Source: Parvivirga hydrogeniphila
GTDB lineage: Bacteria; Actinomycetota; Coriobacteriia; Anaerosomatales; Anaerosomataceae
Direction of reading: 5' to 3'
NCBI RefSeq assembly: GCF_023371205.1
Contig: NZ_JAMCCO010000001.1
Location: 678,662 to 742,661 of the forward strand
DNA length: 64,000 nt
Position numbers and translations under genes: made by a program. Shown here one piece after another: positions 7,055-15,588 of this stretch (position 1 is its first letter; the number at the start of each line of letters is the position of its first letter). The notes beneath the pieces were generated by a model. That model saw only the letters and a program-made list of their open reading frames with translations, was not told the origin of the DNA and searched no databases.

Positions 7055-9288
7055 CGTATCGCAGCGAGCGCCGCTGCAGCCGTCGAACTGCTGACGGCGC
7101 CGGTGCCTCCTATCACGATGACCCGGTGCGCCCAGGTGCCGAGCGCGTCGAGGTAGTCGTGCGTGTACGGGGGCAGTGACGTCGTGCGCGTGAGCAGCAA
7201 CGGCGAGCTCAGCGCCCCGAGCGCAGCGCCGCCAGAAAGCCCGTCAGGGAAGTTCTGGCCCGTGGCGATGCCTGGTCGTTGGGCGAAGGTGGCGCCCCAC
7301 CGCAGGCTGTCGTCGGCGACGAGTTTTGCCGTCTCGTAGCGATCGGTGCCGCTGAAACGCTGCGCGTCGTACCCGACGATGGCCTCGATGTCGAGCTCCA
7401 CCGCGTTGCTCACCGCTCCGGTTCCGCCGAGGATCGCCACGTGCTCTGGCGCGAGGTCGGCGAGCACCGACCGCGTCTGATCCGGCAGGGCAGTCGTTCG
7501 CGTCAAGACGATGGGGTACCGCATCGTGTACGCCATCGGCGCGGCCGCGAGCGCGTCAGGGAACGAGTCTCCGCGCGCCACCATCACCTTCGAGGCGTTC
7601 GTGTCAGGAAACGCCAAGCGCTTGACTTCGCGTGCCACGTTGGCGGCGGTCGCGTACCGGTCCGCGCCGCTGATGCGCGTGACTGCGTCCACGTGCGTCA
7701 GAAGCTCGGTTTGAACCGCTGAGCTGACGGCGCCGGTGCCGCCGACGATGTAGACGCCTCGGATCTGGTGGTCCTCCAGAAACGCCGTGACCGACGCCGG
7801 CAACGAATCGCGTCTGGTCAGAAGCAGCGGACCTTCGATCGCGCCTGCGAGCGCGCTGGCCGACAATGCGTCGGGGAAATTCTCACCGGTGGCAAGCACC
7901 GCCCAGCGGAACCGAGGCCAGGCCGGGTCTTCGAGGGTCTCCCACGCCGCACACGCCGTCTTGTACCGGTCGGCGCCGGACCACCGCTCGACCTCGTAGC
8001 TCGCGATTTCGAACGCGCCCATGTCCGCCAACTCGGGAGCCGTGCTCACGGACTTCTGGAATCGGGGGTTCCCGTCGAAATCGACAGGCGGCGAATCGGA
8101 CGTCCGCTCGACGGTGTCCTTGCACGGCGAATCCGCCGCGAGGCGCCAGCCGTGCATCGCCCCGTCCCAGTAGAACTTCGGATCCGTGTGCATCACCCCA
8201 GTGTCCGAGATGGCGGTGTCTTCGATGCACGAGTAGGTCGCCGAGCACCCCGACAGGTCCTTGGACTGGTGACCCCACACGATCGACCCGTGCACCTGCC
8301 CGGTGCTTCCGGCGACGCTGATCGCAGCATTCGGCGAGCCCGAGGGCCCGTTCATGGCCACGGTCGAGAGCTCGATCACGTACTCGGGGACCGCGTTGAT
8401 GGCGATGGCGCGGGGACCGGAGTCGGCCCAGTTGTTGGTGATGATGCAGTCGCCGATCATGAGGCGAGCGTTGCTGGACGCGGAGATGCCTCCCACGGTG
8501 GTCGCGTGATTGTAGGCGATGTACGTCTGGAAGACGGTCAGCTCCACGCCGCCGATGGACGCGACGCCACCAGCGCCTCCGGACGTGTTGCGCACGATGG
8601 AGCACTTCGCGACGCCGACGCTCGCTCCGCTGTCGCCAGTAGCATACACGCCGCCGCCCGATCCCGCGCTCTGGTTCTGCTCTATGCGGCAGCGGTACAG
8701 CAGCACGGTCAGAAGGTCGGTGCCTGTCAGTCCGAACATCGCGATGCCGCCGGCGCCGATGCCGCTCGTGGATCGGAAGTCGTGTATCCAGCAGTCGAAG
8801 ATCCGCGGCCCGCCTGTGCTCGCGTTGCCCCAGATGGTCACGCCTGCGTACGGCGTGGATGCTGTCAACCCGTCGCCGTCCATCTCCAGGAAGTCCAGGA
8901 TGGTGTCCTCATTGCAGTCGAGGAGCGTGAAGGTGGGGTTGGCGCCATCGCCGACGACCCTCGGCCGCGTGGGTCCGAACCCTTTGATGCTGGTGCCTGA
9001 CTTCGGGAAGAGCGGGAAGACCTCGCCTGTGGCGGTGCTGTAATCGCCCGGCATCACCCACACCGTGTCGCCGGTTGCTGATACAGCGATCCCTTTCGTG
9101 ATGCTGCGGAACGGCTTCGCACGCGTGCCGTCGCCGGTCGCGTCATCGCCTTCGGGTGAGACCCAGATCTCTCGTGCGGCCGTCGCGTGCAGGGCGCGTG
9201 CTGGGCTGGAGAAGCCCGTGACAGCTGCGAGCAGCGACAACGTCAAGATGAGCCTCAACAAAAGGGAACCCCGCGTGAACATCGACAT
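7051..9288 (-). CDS. Secreted beta-helix protein with three CWB2 cell-wall-binding repeats
   Basis: 745 residues. A signal peptide covers about residues 1-32 (ending near ARA), then a DUF1565/parallel beta-helix region (about 38-430; motifs WVSPEGDDATGDGT, GTRAKPFRSI, many PbH1-like turns). After it come three CWB2 repeats (about 445-745), each with a SGxDRYxTA opening, a ATGxNFPDxL core and an IGGTGAVS end. CWB2 triplets bind the wall-anchored polymer non-covalently, so this is a surface-displayed protein, perhaps a polysaccharide lyase-like or adhesive one; no catalytic residues could be identified. The ATG at 9288 is preceded by a G-rich ribosome binding site; another in-frame ATG lies six bases on. 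It ends tail to tail with leuD1. Confidence 0.9.
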   Translation of the reverse strand: MSMFTRGSLLLRLILTLSLLAAVTGFSSPARALHATAAREIWVSPEGDDATGDGTRAKPFRSITKGIAVSATGDTVWVMPGDYSTATGEVFPLFPKSGTSIKGFGPTRPRVVGDGANPTFTLLDCNEDTILDFLEMDGDGLTASTPYAGVTIWGNASTGGPRIFDCWIHDFRSTSGIGAGGIAMFGLTGTDLLTVLLYRCRIEQNQSAGSGGGVYATGDSGASVGVAKCSIVRNTSGGAGGVASIGGVELTVFQTYIAYNHATTVGGISASSNARLMIGDCIITNNWADSGPRAIAINAVPEYVIELSTVAMNGPSGSPNAAISVAGSTGQVHGSIVWGHQSKDLSGCSATYSCIEDTAISDTGVMHTDPKFYWDGAMHGWRLAADSPCKDTVERTSDSPPVDFDGNPRFQKSVSTAPELADMGAFEIASYEVERWSGADRYKTACAAWETLEDPAWPRFRWAVLATGENFPDALSASALAGAIEGPLLLTRRDSLPASVTAFLEDHQIRGVYIVGGTGAVSSAVQTELLTHVDAVTRISGADRYATAANVAREVKRLAFPDTNASKVMVARGDSFPDALAAAPMAYTMRYPIVLTRTTALPDQTRSVLADLAPEHVAILGGTGAVSNAVELDIEAIVGYDAQRFSGTDRYETAKLVADDSLRWGATFAQRPGIATGQNFPDGLSGGAALGALSSPLLLTRTTSLPPYTHDYLDALGTWAHRVIVIGGTGAVSSSTAAAALAAIR

Positions 9289-9410
9289 CGTGACCGCCCC
9301 CTAGCCCCAAGACCCGTACCAGACGTCTGTCTGCGGGGGCACGCGATGCCCGGGCCGGCAGGCGCCACAGGTTGGCTATTACCGTTCTCCGCGCGTTTGA
9401 AACACGCGGG
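9289..9410 (-). other. GC-rich leader of the CWB2 gene with several inverted repeats
   Basis: This 120-base leader on the minus strand holds the palindrome CAGACGTCTG (9320-9329), a GGGCA/TGCCC stem (9337-9341 with 9347-9351) and a ten-base-arm inverted repeat with one mismatch centred on 9399 (9389-9409). The density of pairing suggests a structured 5' leader or operators, but it matches no riboswitch consensus I know. The consensus parts of c-di-GMP-I (GACGCAAAGCCAC type) are absent. Confidence 0.3.
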
Positions 9411-9428
9411 GAGCGCGCCGTCTGTGTG

Positions 9429-9457
9429 TTGACTTGGGTGACGTTAGTGTACACAAT
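9429..9457 (+). promoter_or_regulatory. Promoter and operator-like site of the Phd/PIN module
   Basis: -35 TTGACT (9429-9434), 17-base spacer, -10 CACAAT (9452-9457), 24 bases before the antitoxin ATG. The eight-base palindrome GTGTACAC (9447-9454) overlaps the -10, and flanking GTGAC/GTCAC (9438-9442 and 9460-9464) extend the symmetry. This is the usual place for antitoxin autoregulation. Confidence 0.6.
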
Positions 9458-9480
9458 AGTGTCACGATTGGAGGCGCAGA

Positions 9481-9768
9481 ATGAAGTTCGTGAGCGTGCG
9501 TGACCTGCGCAGCAAGTCTGCGGACATCTGGCGAGATCTCCGCGACGAGCGAGAGATGGTCGTCACCAGCAACGGCCGCCCGGTGGCTGTCCTTGCAGCA
9601 GTCAACGAGTCGAACCTGGAGGAGACCCTCGCGGCCTTCCGTCGCGCACGTGCGATCGATGCGGTGGCCGCGCTGCAGCGCGCATCGGTCGCTCGTGGGC
9701 TTGATGCTCTCTCCGCTGATGACGTCGAGGCCGAGATCGCTGCCGTCCGTAAGGCGCGCACTCGTTGA
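9481..9768 (+). CDS. Type II antitoxin, Phd/YefM family
   Basis: 95 residues. The N-terminal half (KFVSVRDLRSKSADIWRDL, then EMVVTSNGRPVAVLAAV) is the Phd/YefM DNA-binding and dimerisation fold. The C-terminal half (helical, EETLAAFRRARAIDAV and onwards) would wrap and block the toxin. The ATG at 9481 has GGAGG eight bases upstream. The stop TGA overlaps the TTG start of the PIN toxin by two bases, so translation is coupled. It probably represses its own promoter at 9429-9457. Confidence 0.88.
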   Translation: MKFVSVRDLRSKSADIWRDLRDEREMVVTSNGRPVAVLAAVNESNLEETLAAFRRARAIDAVAALQRASVARGLDALSADDVEAEIAAVRKARTR

Positions 9769-10184
9769 GGATCGTCCTTGACACCAACGTGCTGGTCGCG
9801 GGCCTGCTGTCGCCTTACGGACCGCCTGGCGAGATCGTACGGCTGGTGTCATCCGGTGAGGTGACGCTGTGCTTCGACGCGCGCATTCTCGCTGAGTACA
9901 GCGAGGTCCTCGCTCGCCCACGCTTCGAGTTCGATCCCGACGACGTGGCCGCTTTGCTCGATTATGTGGAATTCTCGGGCGAGATCGTCGCGCCTCGGCC
10001 TCTCGCAGCGCTCCTGCCAGATCCTGATGACGAGCCGTTTCTGGAGGTCGCGTCCGCCTGCGGCGCGGACTGTCTGATCACCGGGAACCTCGCGCACTTT
10101 CCTCCCGAGTTGCGCGCAGGCGTGCGGGTGGTGTCGCCTGCGGAGTTCGTGGCCTTGATGCGCTCCGAAGGTTCGGAGCGTTAG
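9765..10184 (+). CDS. PIN-domain toxin (COG1569-type)
   Basis: 139-residue PIN-domain endoribonuclease, the toxin of the pair. Acidic site residues: D6 (VLDTNVLVAGLL), the glutamate in ILAEYSEVL, and the aspartates in LPDPDDEPFLEVA, followed by DCLITGN. It resembles the putative toxin-antitoxin PIN family rather than classical short VapC. It starts with TTG at 9765, inside the antitoxin stop. A second PIN protein of exactly the same length is encoded at 35026-35445 but with a ribbon-helix-helix partner. The RNA target is unknown. Confidence 0.87.
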   Translation: MRIVLDTNVLVAGLLSPYGPPGEIVRLVSSGEVTLCFDARILAEYSEVLARPRFEFDPDDVAALLDYVEFSGEIVAPRPLAALLPDPDDEPFLEVASACGADCLITGNLAHFPPELRAGVRVVSPAEFVALMRSEGSER

Positions 10185-10236
10185 GCGTTCGCGGCGAACT
10201 CGCCCCCTTCGCCTCGCCTGTCGCGGGCGCGTCGCG

Positions 10237-10275
10237 TACAATCGCACCTGCGCTCGGCGGGCGCTGTGACCCGCC
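10237..10275 (+). promoter_or_regulatory. -10 element and leader hairpin before the dehydrogenase gene
   Basis: A -10-like TACAAT lies at 10237-10242 with no convincing -35. It is followed by a leader with GGCGGG (10256-10261) pairing with CCCGCC (10270-10275), then AAGGAGGAGA before the GTG at 10298. Confidence 0.45.
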
Positions 10276-10297
10276 CTGACACGAAGGAGGAGACGCA

Positions 10298-11392
10298 GTG
10301 GCGAAGCATACGGTGACGCTCATCCCTGGCGATGGCATCGGCCCGGAGATCACGCACGCGATGACGCGAGTGGTCGAGGCGGCCGGCGTGGACATCGAGT
10401 GGGAGCGCGTCGACGCGGGCGCCGAGGTGATGGACAGGTACGGCACGCCGCTTCCCGACCACGTGCTCGAGTCGATCCGCCGCAATAAGGTCGCCATCAA
10501 AGGCCCCATCACGACGCCGGTGGGCACCGGTTTCCGCAGCGTGAACGTCGCGCTGCGCAAGGAGCTCGACCTGTACGCGTGCCTGCGCCCGTCGTTCACC
10601 ATCCCGGGCACCGGCGCCCGCTACGACGACGTGGACCTCGTGATCGTGCGCGAGAACACCGAGGACCTGTACGCGGGCATCGAGTTCGAGGAGGGGAGCG
10701 AGGGCGCCAAGCGCCTCATCGAGCTTATCGCGGCCGACGGCGCAGGCACGATCCGGCCGGACTCCGGCATCTCCGTGAAGCCGATCTCCGTGAGCGCCAC
10801 GCAGCGCATCGTGCGCTTCGCGTTCGACTACGCGATCGCCAACGGCAGGAAGAAAGTCACGGCCGTCCACAAGGCCAACATCATGAAGCACACCGACGGG
10901 CTGTTCTTGCGGGTGGCGCGCGAGGTGGCCGAGGAGTACGCCGGTTCCGGCATCGAGTTCGAGGACTACATCGTGGACGCCACCTGCATGCAGCTCGTGC
11001 TGCATCCGGAGCAGTGGGACGTGCTCGTGCTGCCGAACCTGTACGGCGACATCGTGAGCGACCTCGCGGCCGGCCTCATCGGCGGCCTCGGCATCGCGCC
11101 CGGTGCGAACATCGGCGACGAGTGCGCGGTGTTCGAGCCGGTGCACGGCAGCGCGCCGAAGTACGCCGGCAAGGACATGGCGAACCCGACGGCGGAGATC
11201 CTCTCGGCGGTGCTCATGCTCAAGCACATCGGCGAGCGCGAAGCGGCGGAGCGGGTGCTTGCAGCCGTGCGCACGGTGCTGGCCGAGGACGTCCGCGTCA
11301 CGTACGACATCATGCGCACGCGCACCGGCTCGACAGAGGGGTGCGTGGGCACGCAGGCGTACGCCGACGCGATCATCGAGGCGATGGCGTAA
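10298..11392 (+). CDS. NAD-dependent isocitrate dehydrogenase-like beta-decarboxylating dehydrogenase
   Basis: 364 residues of the isocitrate/isopropylmalate dehydrogenase family. [53 protein letters not shown] and [13 protein letters not shown] are all present. The [10 protein letters not shown] substrate loop and the [16 protein letters not shown] segment match the NAD-type isocitrate dehydrogenases and homoisocitrate dehydrogenases. True LeuB, encoded separately at 45051, has ELTGGLYFG instead. With the set-1 aconitase pair upstream it could supply 2-oxoglutarate. The start is GTG at 10298 with AAGGAGGAGA. Substrate assignment is inference from motif and context. Confidence 0.85.
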   Translation: MAKHTVTLIPGDGIGPEITHAMTRVVEAAGVDIEWERVDAGAEVMDRYGTPLPDHVLESIRRNKVAIKGPITTPVGTGFRSVNVALRKELDLYACLRPSFTIPGTGARYDDVDLVIVRENTEDLYAGIEFEEGSEGAKRLIELIAADGAGTIRPDSGISVKPISVSATQRIVRFAFDYAIANGRKKVTAVHKANIMKHTDGLFLRVAREVAEEYAGSGIEFEDYIVDATCMQLVLHPEQWDVLVLPNLYGDIVSDLAAGLIGGLGIAPGANIGDECAVFEPVHGSAPKYAGKDMANPTAEILSAVLMLKHIGEREAAERVLAAVRTVLAEDVRVTYDIMRTRTGSTEGCVGTQAYADAIIEAMA

Positions 11393-11405
11393 GCGGCGGT
11401 CCTGG

Positions 11406-11430
11406 GAGGGGCGCTCACGAGGCGCCCCTC
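11406..11430. terminator. Bidirectional hairpin between the dehydrogenase gene and acuC
   Basis: GAGGGGCGC (11406-11414) and GCGCCCCTC (11422-11430) form a perfect nine-base stem with a seven-base loop in the 51-base gap between two convergent genes. There is no long T-run on either side, but the place and strength suit a shared terminator. Confidence 0.65.
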
Positions 11431-11443
11431 GTCGCACCCGGGC

Positions 11444-12441
11444 TCAGTGCTCCGCGAGAAGCTCGCGGGGCGGCTCGCGGTCGAGAAGCGAGTAGGCGAG
11501 CAGCGCCCACGCGCGCGGAACGGCGCTGCCCCAGTCGTACCCGCCGCCGCCGAACGCGACCATCCGCCCATCGCAGAGCTCGTGGCTGAGCGCGGCGAGC
11601 CGCTCGACGAGCGCGTGGTAGCCGCGAAGCGTGAGGGCGAGGTGGGTGAGCGGGTCGGTGGCGAGCGCGTCAGCGCCGTTCTGCGTCACGAGCAGGTCGG
11701 GCCCGAACGAGCGCACGGCGGGAGCGACGACGTCGTCGAAGGCGTTCAGGTAGTCGAGGTCGCTCGCGTACGGCTCGAACGGCACGTTGACGGCCGTTCT
11801 CAGCGCGTCGGGCCCGCCGTCTCGCGCTCCCAGCCGGTGCCGGGGAACAGGAAGCGACCCGACTCGTGCATCGAGACGGTGAGCACGCGGCGGTCGTTCC
11901 AGAACGCCTCCTGCACGCCGTCGCCGTGGTGGGCGTCGATGTCGACGTAGGCGATGCGCAGCGCCGGTTCGCGCGCGAGCGCCCAGGCGATGCCGACGGC
12001 CACGTCGTTGTAGACGCAGAAGCCCGCGGCGCGGTCGCGGTGCGCGTGGTGCAGGCCGCCCGCGAGGGACAGCGCGCGGTCGGCGCGAGCGGCGAGCACC
12101 TCGTCGAAGGCGACGACGGCGGCGCCAGCGACGAGCGCCGAGGCCTCGTGCATGTGCGGGAACGCCGGCGTGTCGCCAGGGCCGATGCCGCGTCTGGGGG
12201 CGAAGCGGTCGGGGTCGGCGCCGGCGGCCTTGACGGTGGCGAGATAGGCGGCGTCGTGCACGCGCAGGAGGTCATCGTCGGAGGCGGGCCGCGGCGGGAC
12301 GATCCGGATGGCGCCTTCGTCGAGCAGGTGGAGCTGCCGCATGAGGTCGACGGAGCGCGTGAAGCGCTCGGGCCGCAGGGGGTGGTTCACTCCCAGGTCG
12401 TACGACGCCAACTCATCCGAGTGCACGAGCGAGACCCGCAC
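11444..12441 (-). pseudogene. acuC: AcuC-like class II-type histone deacetylase family protein, frameshifted
   Basis: The reading frame opens with VRVSLVHSDELASYDLGVNHPLRPERF at a GTG (12441) and keeps the deacetylase hallmarks: LAGGLHHAHRDRAAGF and the zinc-site motif YVDIDAHHGDGV. At FPGTGWERET (about 11815-11825) the frame runs into a stop seven codons later. The rest of the protein (NVPFEPYASDLDYL, VTQNGADALATDPLTHLALT, VAFGGGGYDWG) continues in another minus-strand frame to the TGA at 11444. Restoring one G in the run around 11815-11823 joins both halves into a normal AcuC of about 332 residues. This is either a recent one-base deletion or a sequencing error; the intact motifs favour something recent. 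Confidence 0.85.
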
Positions 12442-12475
12442 GGCGACCCCCCAGCGTATGGATGTCAGCGCTACC

Positions 12476-12483
12476 AGTATAGT
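12476..12483. promoter_or_regulatory. Divergent -10 elements between acuC and the coiled-coil gene
   Basis: AGTATAGT reads as TATAGT on the plus strand (12478-12483) and TATACT on the minus strand (12481-12476). One sequence may thus serve both directions: acuC 35 bases away on the minus strand, and the small coiled-coil gene and polysaccharide cluster on the plus strand. The -35 boxes are weak. Nothing else is seen in the 172-base gap. Confidence 0.4.
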
Positions 12484-12613
12484 GAGTACCCGAACGAAGG
12501 TGCAGCAGTGCGTCGCGGGCGGGTGGTTCGCGCGCAGCCGTCGCGCGCGTGCGCCCGAAACGGTACGATGTGCGCTGTGCGCGAGCGGTGCGCACGGGCG
12601 GCGGGAGGCGGCC

Positions 12614-12817
12614 ATGGAAGACGACCGAGCGGCCGAAGCGCTCGCGTTCATCGAGTCCTTGCGGCTGATGTCGCGTGGCAAGCCCGGGTTCCGCTGGCTG
12701 GACGAGAAGCTCGAGCGGCTGGGCGCGCTCGTGCGAGAGATGGCTGAGGAGAACGAACGGATGCGAGCGTTCATCGGATCGCACGGCCTGGAGAAGGAGC
12801 TCGAGGAGTGGGAGTGA
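12614..12817 (+). CDS. Small coiled-coil protein of unknown function
   Basis: 67 residues, MEDDRAAEALAFIESLRL to a GLEKELEEWE tail, almost entirely predicted helix. The heptad-like segment (WLDEKLERLGALVREMAEENERMRAFI, about 28-54) is probably a coiled coil. A GGGAGG site lies upstream of the ATG at 12614, and the last ten bases overlap the flippase gene start at 12808, which suggests coupled translation. No family was recognised. It could be an accessory or regulatory subunit of the polysaccharide machinery, but that is only position-based. Confidence 0.6.
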   Translation: MEDDRAAEALAFIESLRLMSRGKPGFRWLDEKLERLGALVREMAEENERMRAFIGSHGLEKELEEWE

Positions 12818-14361
12818 GGGGAGAGGGGGGACGTCCAGAGGAAGTGGAAGGGCTGACCAGAAAGACCCTTGAGTCAGCGAAATGGACGTACCTTTCGACC
12901 TTCATCACGGCAGCACTGCAAATCATCGTGACAGCCGCTCTGGCACGACTTGTCGCGCCGAGCGCTTTCGGTCTTGTCGCGATGGCAGGACTTGTTCTGC
13001 GCTTCGGTCAATACTTCGCTCAGATGGGTATTGGACAGGCGCTGGTACAGCGCCAGGATCTCTCGCGAGACCACGTCGCCGCTGGGTTCTGGGCGTCTGT
13101 GCTGATTGGCTCGCTGTTCACGCTTCTTGTTTGGTCGGTGTCGCCCTTAGCGGCCAAGGCTTTCAATAATCCGGCGCTCTCACCAGTCCTGAAGTGGATG
13201 AGCCTTTCATTTCTAATATCTGGGACATCCACGGCGTCTAACGCGGTGCTTCGCAGGGAGATGCGCTTCAAAGCAATCGCATTCACCGAGACGGTGGCCT
13301 ACGTGGTGGGCTATGGAGGTGCGGTACTGCTGGCATTTCTTGGCCTGGGCGTGTGGTCGCTTGTTTTTGCCGGTCTGTGCCAGAGTGCCGTAGCGAGCGT
13401 CGCCTACAATGCGATTCGCAGAACAGTCTCTATGCCGGTCATTCGGCTCGCGCCTTACCGTGATCTTCTCGCGTTCGGCTCGTTGGTCTCCGTGATTTCG
13501 TTCTTCGAATTCCTGAATCAGAATCTGGACACGTTGACGGTCGGCAGATTTCTTGGCGCAACCAGCCTCGGATACTACAACCGCGCGTTGTCCGTGACGG
13601 GCATTCCTGTGTATTACCTCAGCACCAGTCTCTCGAAGGTAGTCATGCCATCGCTCAGCCGCCTTCAACACGATCTCAAGCGAGTCGGTCGTGCCTATTT
13701 GAGAATTATCGAGTTGTTCTCTGGAGTGGGGCTGCCGCTGGTTCTGGGTATGTCCGGGGCGGCTCGAGAAATCGTGGTCGTAGTCTTGGGGCCTCGCTGG
13801 GGGCCGACCATTCTGCCGATGCGGATTGTCGCAGTCGCTGCTGGTGCCTCCATGCTGTCGCACTTCGGCGGGATTCTCATGGAGGCTATTGCAAGGCTCC
13901 GTGTCAAGCTAGCTCTGAACATCTTCCAGATATGCGTTTTTGCCCTGCTGCTGCTCTTCCTTTCCAGACACGGACTTGCCGGTTACGCGGTCGCGTTCGC
14001 CTCTGCGCAAGTGCTACTCCTTGTCGTGCAGACTTGTGATGTTGTCAAGATCACGCACTTGGACTGGAGTGACTTGTTGAGGGTGTACAGGCCCGGCATG
14101 CTGGCTGGCGTGGCGAGCTGGGCGCTGCTCTATGCCGAGTCGGGGGCAGGGCGTGCCATTGGAGCTCCTGCCGGTCTTGTTCTGGCTTTACAAGTACTGT
14201 CCGGCTGTGCCGTGCTGTGTCTAGGAGGTCTGCTCGTGGACGGAGGCCGTTTGTACGGGGCTATGCGCCCACTCCTGCTCGAGTCCAAGTCTTCGATACT
14301 GTTGCGAGTGGTTGGCGTTGCTGACAGCGTTGCCATGAAGCAAAGACCACGTTCAAGCTGA
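12808..14361 (+). CDS. Polysaccharide flippase (Wzx/TuaB-like, MATE superfamily)
   Basis: Up to 517 residues with about 12-14 membrane segments. It has the Polysacc_synt_3 features: GLTRKTLESAKWTYLSTF at the start, LARLVAPSAFGLVAMAGLVLRFGQYFAQMGIGQALVQR, then FLNQNLDTLTVGRFLGATSLGYYNRA in the middle. Such proteins move undecaprenyl-linked repeat units across the membrane. The GTG at 12808 overlaps the previous gene; a GTG at 12844 would remove an uncharacteristic Gly-rich extension and is a reasonable alternative. It is the first gene of the polysaccharide cluster. Codon use is less GC-rich than in the flanks. Confidence 0.9.
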   Translation: MGVRGEGGRPEEVEGLTRKTLESAKWTYLSTFITAALQIIVTAALARLVAPSAFGLVAMAGLVLRFGQYFAQMGIGQALVQRQDLSRDHVAAGFWASVLIGSLFTLLVWSVSPLAAKAFNNPALSPVLKWMSLSFLISGTSTASNAVLRREMRFKAIAFTETVAYVVGYGGAVLLAFLGLGVWSLVFAGLCQSAVASVAYNAIRRTVSMPVIRLAPYRDLLAFGSLVSVISFFEFLNQNLDTLTVGRFLGATSLGYYNRALSVTGIPVYYLSTSLSKVVMPSLSRLQHDLKRVGRAYLRIIELFSGVGLPLVLGMSGAAREIVVVVLGPRWGPTILPMRIVAVAAGASMLSHFGGILMEAIARLRVKLALNIFQICVFALLLLFLSRHGLAGYAVAFASAQVLLLVVQTCDVVKITHLDWSDLLRVYRPGMLAGVASWALLYAESGAGRAIGAPAGLVLALQVLSGCAVLCLGGLLVDGGRLYGAMRPLLLESKSSILLRVVGVADSVAMKQRPRSS

Positions 14362-14397
14362 CGGAGAGGTAGCAGATTGCGGAGCGGGTCACGAAGC

Positions 14398-15588
14398 ATG
14401 CACATCGCAGTGTTGGGGCCGATGAGCCTGGACTTATTGCCCCTAGATGGAGCGTCTGATGCACTGCCGGAAGGCTATCCCGCTCCGATTGTCTCCGGCA
14501 TCGTGCGCGGACTGCTCGAAAAAGGCTTTCGCGTTACGGCTATCACCACCTCATTCGGGATCAGCGAACCGCAGACCTTCGCGGAAGATGGGCTTACGCT
14601 TGTCGTTGTGCCTCGTTATGGCCCCAGGTCTGCTTTGGATTTCTTCAAGAGAGAAAGGGAGCAGCTCCTTCACGCCATCAGGCAGTCGAGCCCGGACGTC
14701 CTCCATGCCCACTGGTCGTATGAGTTTGCGGGGGCTGCTCTCGATTCTGGACTGCCGACGCTAGTCACCGTACATGACAGCGCGCCGAGGGTCTTGCTCG
14801 AGACACTACGTAGCGGAGAGAGTCTGGTGCCGAAAGCCAAGCAGACTATCTACAGGGGCCTTCGGATGCTTATGAGTGCTTCGGTCCTGAATCGTGCGTG
14901 CTACCTCTCCTGCCCGTCGCAGTATCTCGTGGGCACGCTGCCGCCAAGGCATCGGGCAAAGGCTCGAATCATACCGGACTTCATCGAGACCGAAACTCTG
15001 CCTGAATACAAGCCCGTGCATGCGCGAAAACGCTCTATTGTTGTCGTCTCGAATGGATTTCACGGATGGAAGAACGTGGACACAGCGCTGGAGGCATTCA
15101 ATCGCTCTCAGTCAAGACAGGCGGGATGGGCCTTGGAACTTGTAGGACAGGACATGGAGCCCGACGGGTCGGCTGCCCGGTGGGCGCGCGCCCACGGATT
15201 AGAAGAAGGCGTCGTTTTCAATGGTCCCTTGCCGTATCTTCGGACGCTCGAACTGATTTCGAGCTCTAGTGTCATGGTGCACCCATCACGCGAAGAGTCA
15301 TTTGGAATGAGCGTATTGGAGTCCATGGCGATGGGCACCCCGGTGATCGGTGGCGAAAGGGCCGGAAACGTGCCTTACCTTTTGTCGGATGGCGCAGGCA
15401 TCTTGTGCGATGTTGAGTCAGTCGACAGTCTGGCAGCTGCAATTGATTTGATGACTGCGAATGTGGGTCTTCGCGAATGTGTTGGAGAGGCAGCCAGGCA
15501 GCGAGCAATCGAGTCTTACCACAGGGACGTCGTCATGAATCTATACGTGGAATATCTAGTGGACATAGCTCACGGAGGCTCGGAGTGA
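14398..15588 (+). CDS. GT4 glycosyltransferase
   Basis: 396 residues of the GT-B fold starting MHIAVLGPMSLDLL. The acceptor half contains SPDVLHAHWSYEFAGAAL and TLVTVHDSAP. The donor half contains VVVSNGFHGWKNVDTALEAF and the EX7E region REESFGMSVLESMAMGTPVIGG. It adds a sugar to the lipid-linked repeat unit; the sugar is unknown. The ATG at 14398 was taken because it begins the first beta strand; a TTG at 14377 has a better placed GGAGAGG and would add seven residues. The stop overlaps the next start by one base (TGATG). Confidence 0.88.
   Translation: MHIAVLGPMSLDLLPLDGASDALPEGYPAPIVSGIVRGLLEKGFRVTAITTSFGISEPQTFAEDGLTLVVVPRYGPRSALDFFKREREQLLHAIRQSSPDVLHAHWSYEFAGAALDSGLPTLVTVHDSAPRVLLETLRSGESLVPKAKQTIYRGLRMLMSASVLNRACYLSCPSQYLVGTLPPRHRAKARIIPDFIETETLPEYKPVHARKRSIVVVSNGFHGWKNVDTALEAFNRSQSRQAGWALELVGQDMEPDGSAARWARAHGLEEGVVFNGPLPYLRTLELISSSSVMVHPSREESFGMSVLESMAMGTPVIGGERAGNVPYLLSDGAGILCDVESVDSLAAAIDLMTANVGLRECVGEAARQRAIESYHRDVVMNLYVEYLVDIAHGGSE

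Noticed and set aside
9289-9428. Cyclic-di-GMP riboswitch upstream of the CWB2 gene
   Set aside because: The leader has pairing potential but lacks the conserved core bases of the c-di-GMP-I and -II classes; kept only as an unassigned structured leader.
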